Source: Tuberibacillus sp. Marseille-P3662 (GTDB lineage: Bacteria > Bacillota > Bacilli > Bacillales > Sporolactobacillaceae). From it: a stretch of DNA of 64,000 nt. The notes below the pieces were generated by a model, which made no database searches, was not told the DNA's origin, and saw only the letters and a program-made list of their open reading frames with translations. Shown in pieces: positions 51,817-59,389 of this stretch (position 1 is the first letter of the stretch; each line of letters begins with the position of its first letter). A program made the position numbers and the translations under genes. Location: positions 310,001 through 374,000 of the forward strand of contig NZ_FXBS01000004.1 of NCBI RefSeq assembly GCF_900178005.1, in the 5' to 3' direction.

Positions 51817-53487
51817 ATGAATCACAGGCGAATCAAGACAGACAATTTAATTCCCGAACTCCGATTAGTTCAAGACCTTTATGATGATCATCACACGCTT
51901 GTATATCCCGCTGGTACCCTATTGGATCAGGCAAATTTGGCGGCCATTCAACAGATGCCGGTGAATGATGTGATCATTGCTCCCCCGGATTCGTCTATGT
52001 CAAAGAAACATCTTCGGCAGTTATTTTTCCAAACGATGCGCGAAATCGGCATGGAAGCCAGATACGGCCGGCTGATGAATCAGTCAAGCACCTATGAATG
52101 GCTGGCCGACCTGTTTGTCCGTCTCATGTCCGACGCTTGGACAGCCCACTTGCTTTTCTCACTGAAACAATGGGACGTTTATTGCTTCAATCATTCGGTT
52201 GATGTGTTTGTATTAGGAACGTCATTAGCAAGGAAGACAGGTAATACAGATCTGGATACCTTTGCACGGGGCTGCCTGCTCCATGACATCGGGAAACGGT
52301 TTGTGCCTAGTGAAATTTTACAAAAGCGAGGGAAATTAACACAGAGAGAATATCATGCTGTTAAACAACATACGTCCAAAGGCGCTTACATGCTCGAAGA
52401 TCTTGGTTTTTCCCATCGTGAAGCCCGGCTTGCCCGCTCACACCATGAACGTTTAGATGGATCAGGCTATCCCGATGGCTTAACGACGGAAACCCTCGAT
52501 CAAGATATTAAAACAATTATGATCATAGACGTTTATTCAGCTTTGACACTTGAACGTCCTTACCGCCGGCCGCTTCCGGCTAATCAGGCCATTGAGCGGG
52601 TGTTGAATGATCATCATCAATATGATCCATTTTTTTACTTTGCTTTTATGGAAATGCTTGATATTTATCCCCCTCAAGCTGAAGTTGAACTCTCAGACGG
52701 ACAAAAGGCATGGACAGTGTACAAGAAAGACACAGATGGTCCTGTTCCAGTTGTTCGCTTGCATGGGAATACGGACCCCCTTCAACTACCGGCCAACCTT
52801 TCTTTAGTCGTCAAACGAGTCATCGGCTGGAATGATGAGCGCGTCCAACAATTGACCCAGTATCACCAAACGCAATTTATCCAGTCGCTGCTCGACAACC
52901 ATTATCATACTGCTCTAGAACTATTCGATGTGTTAACGGACGGGATGCGCGTGGAGGAAATCTATGCTGATATTATTGAACTTAATGCCAAGTATTTGAG
53001 CAGACAGAAACGTATAGGTGAAATGACTTCGAGAGCGTATGACACAGCCATTGAAGTGTTAATGGCGATCATGGATAACAAAATGTCCGAGTTCTACCCT
53101 TCCATTCAACATACGGGAGAGAAGATGATTTTAATCAATATGAGGGCGCGCCAAAGGCCGTCATTGTTCGACAAACTCATTCATGATGTCTTCACGGTTA
53201 ATGGTTGGGACATCTATCATTTAGATCAAGGCGTATCGCCTGAATCCATGAGTCAAATGATGAACCGCTACCACGTCAATCATGTTGTCTTTGTCATTGA
53301 TGATGATCAAACGCAGCATACCTTCCAAACTTTCCTATCAAACATTCAAAGATGGGTGCCTTCTTGTTTTCTTATGGCCTATGTTCATCAAGAAACCCAT
53401 TGGCGTCCTGATGGCGTTGATATCTATGCTCATAGTATCAGGGACATACTGAGTCAAATGAAAACCAAACACTTGCTGTCATCATAA
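51817..53487 (+). CDS. HD-GYP domain protein fused to a degenerate B12-binding-like module
   Basis: 556 aa, no membrane segment. An N-terminal region (1-115) precedes an HD-GYP domain (about 120-285) with H126, H156-D157 (CLLHDIGK), H185, and H209-H210 in HHERLDGSGYPDG, all consistent with an active c-di-GMP phosphodiesterase. Residues 352-420 resemble the helical cap of MetH/CarH cobalamin proteins (SLLDNHYHTALELFDVLTDG ... IGEMTSRAYDTAIEVLM). Residues 435-545 resemble the Rossmann B12 domain (NGWDIYHLDQGVSPESM). The DxHxxG cobalamin-ligand motif is replaced by QRPSLF at 446-451. ATG 51817 follows TTGGAG; the frame opens at 51796. It is divergent from motA-motB, fitting a motility role. Confidence 0.85.
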   Translation: MNHRRIKTDNLIPELRLVQDLYDDHHTLVYPAGTLLDQANLAAIQQMPVNDVIIAPPDSSMSKKHLRQLFFQTMREIGMEARYGRLMNQSSTYEWLADLFVRLMSDAWTAHLLFSLKQWDVYCFNHSVDVFVLGTSLARKTGNTDLDTFARGCLLHDIGKRFVPSEILQKRGKLTQREYHAVKQHTSKGAYMLEDLGFSHREARLARSHHERLDGSGYPDGLTTETLDQDIKTIMIIDVYSALTLERPYRRPLPANQAIERVLNDHHQYDPFFYFAFMEMLDIYPPQAEVELSDGQKAWTVYKKDTDGPVPVVRLHGNTDPLQLPANLSLVVKRVIGWNDERVQQLTQYHQTQFIQSLLDNHYHTALELFDVLTDGMRVEEIYADIIELNAKYLSRQKRIGEMTSRAYDTAIEVLMAIMDNKMSEFYPSIQHTGEKMILINMRARQRPSLFDKLIHDVFTVNGWDIYHLDQGVSPESMSQMMNRYHVNHVVFVIDDDQTQHTFQTFLSNIQRWVPSCFLMAYVHQETHWRPDGVDIYAHSIRDILSQMKTKHLLSS

Positions 53488-53557
53488 GTCAGAGGCTGGG
53501 GACAAATCTAAAACAGGATACTGAAATGCCAATAAGATATGAAAACAAGTTCTAAGC

Positions 53558-53841
53558 GTCGTCAAAATACGTAGACGCCTGCGGGAACAGCACGAACGCC
53601 TTAGAATAAGCTTCTTTGGACTGCGACGAAGCATCTTGCTTCTCTGCATAGGCCTGAAGATGCAGGAGCACGAACGCCTTAGAATATGCTTCTTTGGACT
53701 GCGACGAAGCATCTTGCTTCTCTGCATAGGCTTGAAGATGCAGGAGCACGAGCCGAAGATCCACTTGGTCAAGCGATTTTCTTGACCAAGTTAGCTGAGG
53801 CCGTGCCCGCGGCAAGCGAAGTATTTTGACGGAGCATTGAC
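53558..53841 (+). repeat. Interspersed GC-rich hairpin repeat, copy F, with an internal 78-bp tandem duplication
   Basis: Outer arms GTCAAAATAC (53561-53570) and GTATTTTGAC (53821-53830) pair perfectly. Core blocks GCCTGCGGG and CCCGCGGCAAGCG are kept. Two 78-bp units (53590-53667 and 53668-53745), differing at a few bases, are inserted in the middle, each with a GCATCTT / AAGATGC hairpin. TTGGTCAAG / CTTGACCAA forms a further stem. Frames opened by this duplication are not genes. Confidence 0.85.
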
Positions 53842-53863
53842 AGGAATGACGATTTTAAAGAAA

Positions 53864-53945
53864 ACTTGGCTTATCGCCAAGCCTTAATGGCGAAAGCCTT
53901 AGTTGCACTTATACTTGAAGAAAGTTTTTATACTTTCTTTAAGTG
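53864..53945. repeat. Run of small hairpins next to repeat copy F
   Basis: CTTGGC-TTATC-GCCAAG (53864 onward) is followed by ACTT-G-AAGAAAGT / ACTTTCTTTAAGT (to about 53945). Together with the adjacent terminator these make three successive stems in 130 bp. Confidence 0.55.
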
Positions 53946-53947
53946 TC

Positions 53948-53990
53948 AAAAAAATCATCCGAACTTGTTAATAACAAGTTCGGATGATTC
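53948..53990 (-). terminator. Intrinsic terminator of the tricarboxylate transporter operon
   Basis: A perfect 17-bp stem AATCATCCGAACTTGTT / AACAAGTTCGGATGATT followed by TTTTT on the minus strand. Confidence 0.92.
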
Positions 53991-54014
53991 TGCAATCGTC
54001 CACCCAAAAGTTGA

Positions 54015-55406
54015 TCATCCTAATAGCAGCCCATTCCAATAGAAAAGCGCTGTCAAGAGTAAAATGACAAGCCACATGATAGCTGCCATTAATCCAGTTT
54101 TCATCAGATCCTTCTCAGTGAAATAACCGTATGAAAAACTAATCATATGTACAGGCGACTGTGTGATAAAAAAGAAGCCTGGAACGCCCGCAAGAAAAAA
54201 AACAGCCGGAAACAAAACGGGCGAGACCCCTGATAACTGCTCCCCAACGCTGAAACTAAGAGGAATAATAAACGTCATAATCCCTAAGACATTAACGAAA
54301 AACAACCGGATCACAAAAATCAAAAGGATAAACACCAACAGCAACCATACCAAGTGATCAGAATTTATAAACGTAATCATGTGATGTGATATCCATTCCA
54401 ACAAACCGGAAGAAATGAGAAGATTTGATAACATGATCGTCGAAGCAAAAAAGAGAATCATATCCCAATTAATGGTCTGCTTGGCTTCCCCCCATTTCCA
54501 AACGCCTATACCTGGAAGCATCGTGACAGCGGCGCTCAACAATCCGATCAGCGGAATCGAATAATGGTGCAACGGCTGCAAAATCCACAACAGAACAGTC
54601 CCCGCAATGATCACCATCATTTTGATTTCATCTTTCTTCAATTGACCACGTTCAGCTAACTGGTCTCTAATGTAGGATACGATAAATTCCGGATTGACTT
54701 TCTCAAATGGAAAACATAGGTTCAACACAATCCATAATAATACCATGAAAATAGCAACCGGCGGTACAGTGAGCTGCATCCATTGTAAGAATGTCAGCGG
54801 ATCAGCCAATTGATGGTTAATAAAGCCATACGTATAAATCGTCGAACTGGCACCTGTTGCAAAAAAAGCACCGGTCAATGCCGTTATATAACAGATACTT
54901 ATAAACAACGCCTTTGATAGACGCGTCTTTTCCCCCGCCTGACTGACACTCACTATCACTCTATCCAACACCGATGTCACTAAGTTCGCCCGCCCAATGT
55001 TTGACGGAATCATCAATGCAAGCAGCGATATAAGCAAAAAACTGGCACTCACAATCTTTCTCCCGCTCCCTTTTGACCAATACAGAATATGCAAGGCAAG
55101 TCGGTGGGCAAGACCGGATTGAATCAATGCACCGGATAGCAGATAAGTGGCAAATAGCAACCACACAACCGGTGCACCGACAAACCCGAGCACCTTTTCA
55201 TAAGTCCAAAAGTGAAACGCTAGAATGAGCATTAATAGAATAGATGAGTAGCCTAGCGGAAAGACACGTCCCAGCCACAATATCTGCATTATAATGAGTA
55301 GTGCACATGCCTGAATGTCACCGGGCCAATCAAAGAACAGCGGCACAATAAATAGGATATAAAGTGATAATGCAATAATAAGCAATATTAACTTTCGTCT
55401 ATTCAT
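54015..55406 (-). CDS. DASS/SLC13-like anion:cation symporter
   Basis: 463 aa with about 11-12 membrane helices. The DASS pattern is visible in two pseudo-symmetric halves: MIPSNIGRANLVTSVLDR with TGASSTIYTYG, and FASTIMLSNLLISSGLLEWI with VLGIMTFIIPLSFSVG and ITQSPVHMISFSYGY. It probably carries di- or tricarboxylates with sodium. Start at ATG 55406 after TTTAGGAT, 10 bp past the tctA stop; the frame opens further upstream inside tctA. As the last gene of the tct operon it gives a second route for the same class of substrate. It is only distantly like the RCK-containing carrier at 25.3 kb. Confidence 0.83.
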   Translation of the reverse strand: MNRRKLILLIIALSLYILFIVPLFFDWPGDIQACALLIIMQILWLGRVFPLGYSSILLMLILAFHFWTYEKVLGFVGAPVVWLLFATYLLSGALIQSGLAHRLALHILYWSKGSGRKIVSASFLLISLLALMIPSNIGRANLVTSVLDRVIVSVSQAGEKTRLSKALFISICYITALTGAFFATGASSTIYTYGFINHQLADPLTFLQWMQLTVPPVAIFMVLLWIVLNLCFPFEKVNPEFIVSYIRDQLAERGQLKKDEIKMMVIIAGTVLLWILQPLHHYSIPLIGLLSAAVTMLPGIGVWKWGEAKQTINWDMILFFASTIMLSNLLISSGLLEWISHHMITFINSDHLVWLLLVFILLIFVIRLFFVNVLGIMTFIIPLSFSVGEQLSGVSPVLFPAVFFLAGVPGFFFITQSPVHMISFSYGYFTEKDLMKTGLMAAIMWLVILLLTALFYWNGLLLG

Positions 55407-55416
55407 CGTTGATATC

Positions 55417-56922
55417 CTAAAGATTAAGCCCGGTTTTACCCGCTCTTTTTTTCGAAACGATATCCATGACAAACGGATAGACCAAAGCTAGAAGAGTTAA
55501 GACAACTAAACCGATGGAAATCGGAGAATGGAAAAAGTAACCCCAGTCACCATTCGATGCCACAATCCCCTTCCGAAAGTTTTGTTCCATTTGACTGCCG
55601 ACGATTAACGCCAAAATCATCGGTGCAATCGGGAACTTTAGGATCTTCATGAATAATCCTATCACCCCAAAGATCAGAAGGATATAGAAGTCAATAATAC
55701 TATAGTTAAGTGTGTACGTTCCGACGAATGCCAAGACTAGAATGATCGGATAAAGAATCTTCGGCGGTGTATCCAATACGCGCACCAATAATCCTACCAG
55801 AAGAATGTTGAGAATAACTAAGAAAATATTCCCGATAAACATACTGTCGACCAACGTCCAGACCATATCTGGATTATTTTGAAACAATAACGGCCCTGGC
55901 CTCATACCCAACATAACGAGAACACCAAGCATGACGGCCGTCGTTCCTGAACCTGGGATCCCCATTGTTAGCAGGGGAATTAACGCCCCAACAGATGCCG
56001 CGTTATTCGCTGACTCGGGTGCTGCCAAACCTTCTGGCGCTCCTTCGCCCATCTCTTCCGGTTGCTTAGAAATTTGTTTTTCTGTAGTATAGGCTAGCAT
56101 AGAAGCCATTGATCCACCCGAACCCGGCAAAACACCGATAATGAAACCAATAGGGCCACTCCGGATCATGGGCCATAAGGACCGTTTCCATTGTTTTTTG
56201 CTCATCCACGCTTTTCCGATTTTCTTCTTTTTTCCTGTGGTCTGATCAATCATTAAGTAGTTATACAGGACTTCCCCAACCGCATAAATCCCAATGATAA
56301 TAACTAAGAAATTAATACCGTCACTCAGCTGTGGAATATTGAAAGTGAATCGATAGATCCCTGTTTGTAAATCAACACCTATAGTACTTAGCAATAAACC
56401 AATTGACATGGCAATGAAACCTTTTAACATGGCGCCTCGAGTCAATGAGACGACAGCCGATAAAGCAAAAACCATCAGCCAAAAAAATTCAGCTGGACCG
56501 AATTGTAAGGCAAAGCTCGCCAACGGCTTGACTAGAAAAATAAATCCGATAACAGCGATAATGCCGCCAATTAAGGAAGCAATAGCTGATATCGCCAATG
56601 CCGGCCCTGCTTGCCCTTTTTTCGACATTGGATAACCGTCGAAGGACGCCGCAATCGCCGAGCCGTCTCCCGGGGTATTTAATAGAATTGAACTCCTAGA
56701 ACCCCCGTACATCGCACCATAATAGATCGCAGCCATTAGGATGACAGCAGATATGGGGTCCATTCCGAAAGTGATTGGAATGAGCACAGCCACGGCTGTC
56801 GCCGGCCCTAACCCCGGAAGCATCCCGACTATCGTTCCTAGAAATCCGCCAATAATCACCCACAGTATATTTATTGGCATCAACGCGTTCTCGAATCCAT
56901 TCATAATATGCTGAAAGTCCAT
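55417..56922 (-). CDS. tctA: Tripartite tricarboxylate transporter, large permease subunit TctA
   Basis: 501 aa with about 12 membrane helices. The family signatures are GTIVGMLPGLGPATAVAVLI at about 30-50, YYGAMYGGSRSSILLNTPGD, and the second internal repeat IGFIIGVLPGSGGSMASML. With TctB it forms the membrane part of a secondary transporter fed by the TctC receptor. The ATG follows GGAGGTG by about ten bases. Order in the operon is tctC-tctB-tctA-DASS carrier. Substrate (citrate, tartrate or another organic acid) cannot be told from the sequence. Confidence 0.95.
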   Translation of the reverse strand: MDFQHIMNGFENALMPINILWVIIGGFLGTIVGMLPGLGPATAVAVLIPITFGMDPISAVILMAAIYYGAMYGGSRSSILLNTPGDGSAIAASFDGYPMSKKGQAGPALAISAIASLIGGIIAVIGFIFLVKPLASFALQFGPAEFFWLMVFALSAVVSLTRGAMLKGFIAMSIGLLLSTIGVDLQTGIYRFTFNIPQLSDGINFLVIIIGIYAVGEVLYNYLMIDQTTGKKKKIGKAWMSKKQWKRSLWPMIRSGPIGFIIGVLPGSGGSMASMLAYTTEKQISKQPEEMGEGAPEGLAAPESANNAASVGALIPLLTMGIPGSGTTAVMLGVLVMLGMRPGPLLFQNNPDMVWTLVDSMFIGNIFLVILNILLVGLLVRVLDTPPKILYPIILVLAFVGTYTLNYSIIDFYILLIFGVIGLFMKILKFPIAPMILALIVGSQMEQNFRKGIVASNGDWGYFFHSPISIGLVVLTLLALVYPFVMDIVSKKRAGKTGLNL

Positions 56923-56984
56923 ACTAAAGACACCTCCAATAACAGCAATTAGGTACAGTCAATTGGCTGCTGTCAGACAGCCTT

Positions 56985-57443
56985 TTATGGCAAACTGACA
57001 TGTAATAATTTCGCAAATCCGTACCAAATCACCCAAGTAAATAGAACAGCAACCACAATATTAACCATCCATTTTCTTTTTGTTCGGACGCCATTGACTA
57101 AGCATAAAAGGAATCCTAAAAATAGAATGGTTGAAATCAAGAATCCAAGGGGTTGGAAAACCATCGTGTAAAGCAGACCAAGCACCAAACTACCAATAAT
57201 TAAAAACGGAGTCCGATTTTTTAACAGCGCTTTCAGCTCTTCGTTTGCTTCAGTTCCACTGATCAACTCTTTAATAAAATAAACCGTACTGATGATAATC
57301 AAGAAGATACTGATGAATGCCGGAAAATATTTTGGAGCGTTTGGATCTCCAGTTGGGGCTTCCGACAAAGTTAACGTCCCAACAAGAAAAGCGACACCCA
57401 CTAAGATAAAGAAAATGGGGACCCCATACCTTTTAAAAATCAT
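56985..57443 (-). CDS. tctB: Tripartite tricarboxylate transporter, small subunit TctB
   Basis: 152 aa with four membrane helices (VPIFFILVGVAFLVGTLTL; YFPAFISIFLIIISTVYFI; FLIIGSLVLGLLYTMVFQ; VNIVVAVLFTWVIWYGFAKL), the usual size and topology of TctB, including the PKYFP motif after the first helix. I take ATG 57443, after AGGAGG, as start; the open frame continues upstream through the intergenic hairpin and is not likely translated. Partner of TctA. Confidence 0.9.
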   Translation of the reverse strand: MIFKRYGVPIFFILVGVAFLVGTLTLSEAPTGDPNAPKYFPAFISIFLIIISTVYFIKELISGTEANEELKALLKNRTPFLIIGSLVLGLLYTMVFQPLGFLISTILFLGFLLCLVNGVRTKRKWMVNIVVAVLFTWVIWYGFAKLLHVSLP

Positions 57444-57477
57444 AGAAACCCTACACCTCCTAATACCATTGAGGTAA

Positions 57478-57502
57478 AAATGGATCCCTGTGGGATCCAT
57501 TT
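57478..57502 (-). terminator. Intra-operon hairpin between tctC and tctB
   Basis: A perfect 11-bp stem AAATGGATCCC / GGGATCCATTT with a 3-base loop and five T on the minus strand, right after the tctC stop. Probably a leaky terminator or 3' stabiliser that keeps receptor mRNA in excess over the membrane subunits. Confidence 0.75.
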
Positions 57503-57506
57503 AAAT

Positions 57507-58520
57507 TTAATATTTATCAGAGAGTCCCGCTGTCTCGATAAGATCTTTATATTGCTTAACCTGCTTCTTGAAAAATTTCTTTGCCTCACTGCTGTCTTTG
57601 TAGAAATCCTGCCACTCGTTGTTTTTCAAAACCTTTTGCCACGCATCGGTTTTCACCATTTTTCCGATTTTCTTATCCCAATAAGCGATTTGTTCTTCCG
57701 TCATATCAGGCGGTCCCATAATGCCTCTCCAGTGCGGGAATACAATGTCAACACCGGATTCTTTATAGGTCGGAATATCTTCCAAACCATCAATCCGTTC
57801 TTCTGAAGATACAGCTAAGATTTTCAGTTTGCCCGCCTTATATTGCTGTTTTGCCTCTGAAACCGACATGGTTGCAGCACCAACATGATGACCGAGCAAA
57901 GCATTGGTTACGTCTCCGCCGCTTTCATAGACTAGAAAGTCCAATTTCTTCGCACCAACGCCATATGCTTTGGCGGCTTTAAGGAAGGAAAGGTGATCGT
58001 CATTCCCGAGTCCTGGGGCCACCGCGATCTTTTTCGATTTCGGATCAGATTTCAGTTGCTTCATCAAGTCCTTTAGGCTCGAGATATCTGAATCCTTAGG
58101 CACGACAATGGCTTCCCATTCCGTGGCCAAAATAGCAAGGGGTGTGAAATTTTTATAAGTAAGATCACTGCGTCCCAATAAATGATTAGTGATTAAAAGA
58201 CTTGAGTTAATAGCCAGTGTGTTCGGTCCTTTTTGCTTTAAATACTTCCAACCCACTTCACCGCTTCCACCTGGTTTATTGGCAACCGTAAGGGGTTTCT
58301 TGATCAGATTCTGATCTGATAATACTTTTTTCATCGCACGAGCGGTCGTATCCCAACCGCCGCCTGGGGTCGCTGGAGCCACAAACTCAATCCGCTTATT
58401 CGGCTGCCATCCTGAACCGCTTTCTCCTCCAGTGGATCCAGAACTACTTCCGCTATTAGAACAGGCCGACGCAAAAATCATAATAAAAGCGAGGGTAAGA
58501 ATACCTGCGAATGTTTTCAA
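57507..58520 (-). CDS. tctC: Tripartite tricarboxylate transporter receptor TctC (Bug family lipoprotein)
   Basis: 337 aa. A signal sequence with lipobox FASACS gives a membrane-anchored lipoprotein, followed by a Ser/Gly linker and the Bug-type periplasmic-binding fold: IEFVAPATPGGGWDTTARAM (ligand-binding PGGGWD loop), VANKPGGSGEVGWKYL and PHWRGIMGPPDMTEEQIAYW. It captures the organic acid outside the cell and passes it to TctA/B. TTG 58520 lies nine bases after AAAGGAG, while the ATG three codons earlier abuts it. First gene of the transport operon, downstream of the two-component genes. Confidence 0.93.
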   Translation of the reverse strand: MKTFAGILTLAFIMIFASACSNSGSSSGSTGGESGSGWQPNKRIEFVAPATPGGGWDTTARAMKKVLSDQNLIKKPLTVANKPGGSGEVGWKYLKQKGPNTLAINSSLLITNHLLGRSDLTYKNFTPLAILATEWEAIVVPKDSDISSLKDLMKQLKSDPKSKKIAVAPGLGNDDHLSFLKAAKAYGVGAKKLDFLVYESGGDVTNALLGHHVGAATMSVSEAKQQYKAGKLKILAVSSEERIDGLEDIPTYKESGVDIVFPHWRGIMGPPDMTEEQIAYWDKKIGKMVKTDAWQKVLKNNEWQDFYKDSSEAKKFFKKQVKQYKDLIETAGLSDKY

Positions 58521-58659
58521 AATGATCATCTCCTTTTTGAAAATCGCTGCATGTCAGAGCCTAAATGTCAAAATGTCATGCAACTGTTTTCTCATTGTAA
58601 AGGGCATTAAATAAAATGTAACCGTTTTCCTAATTTGATTTTTAAAATTCATAAAACAC

Positions 58660-58684
58660 ATTTTGTTCATTTTGTTCACAAAAT
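58660..58684 (-). promoter_or_regulatory. Direct repeat/dyad upstream of tctC, candidate response-regulator site
   Basis: The minus strand reads ATTTTGTGAACAAAATGAACAAAAT: two direct copies of GAACAAAAT, the first also forming the dyad TTTTGT-GA-ACAAAA. It lies between the response-regulator gene and tctC, about 140 bp before the tctC start. Confidence 0.45.
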
Positions 58685-58695
58685 AGATCACGATA

Positions 58696-59373
58696 TTATG
58701 AATAAATAAAATATTTCCGCTCCGGCCTCCCAACAATGCCGTATTCCAGTTCTGCTTGTCCTTCACCCGTAGAAATTAAATATTCCAAATACCTTCTTGC
58801 CGTCGTCCGGGAGGCCCCCATTTTTTCACTCATCGCTTCTGCCGTCATACCTTCGACAGTATTAAACAAAATGTTTTTGACCTTCTCAAGCGTTAATGAA
58901 TCTATGCCTTTTGGTAGTTGATCTTTTTCAGGCATCCCCGCATTTGCGTGTCCGAAATAACGGTCAACCACGGATTGGTCCAGTTCTTGATGTGAAACAA
59001 GCCAGTCTTTTTTTCTTTTATAGTCTTCAATAGCTGTTTTGAATCGTTCAAGCTTGACAGGTTTGATCAAATAATTGAACACACCATATCGAAGCGAAGT
59101 TTCCAGCATGTCTTTCTCCGTAGCCGCTGTGATCATAATGATGTCAACGGACGGAAAGGACTTTCTGATTTCAGGCAGTAATTCGGTTCCGAACACATCG
59201 GGCATATAGATATCCAATAATAATAAATCCACATCATCGTTCCTTAATAATTCGAGCGTCTGATCGGCATTCAAAGCTTGTCCCACTACCGATACATTAG
59301 TGATGGATGATAAAAATTGTTCATGTAAGCTTGCGACACGAAAATCATCCTCGGCGATAGCAACACGAATCAT
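58696..59373 (-). CDS. CitB/DcuR-type response regulator
   Basis: 225 aa. Receiver domain (1-120) with acidic pocket E8-D9-D10, phospho-acceptor D54 in LLLLDIYMPDVFG and K104 in NYLIKPVKLERF, then a linker and a C-terminal helix-turn-helix (MTAEAMSEKMGASRTTARRY) of the CitT/DcuR/DctR kind. It should switch on the tct operon when phosphorylated by the adjacent sensor. The ATG follows AAGGGGAGAGTCT; 17 bp behind the kinase gene. The repeat at 58660-58684 is the obvious candidate site. Confidence 0.92.
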   Translation of the reverse strand: MIRVAIAEDDFRVASLHEQFLSSITNVSVVGQALNADQTLELLRNDDVDLLLLDIYMPDVFGTELLPEIRKSFPSVDIIMITAATEKDMLETSLRYGVFNYLIKPVKLERFKTAIEDYKRKKDWLVSHQELDQSVVDRYFGHANAGMPEKDQLPKGIDSLTLEKVKNILFNTVEGMTAEAMSEKMGASRTTARRYLEYLISTGEGQAELEYGIVGRPERKYFIYS

Positions 59374-59389
59374 AGACTCTCCCCTTCAC

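Noticed and set aside
53482-53815. Cysteine- and serine-rich repetitive coding frames on the minus strand
   Set aside because: They arise from the 78-bp (26-codon) tandem duplication inside repeat copy F, have no ribosome binding site and read through the hairpin blocks.
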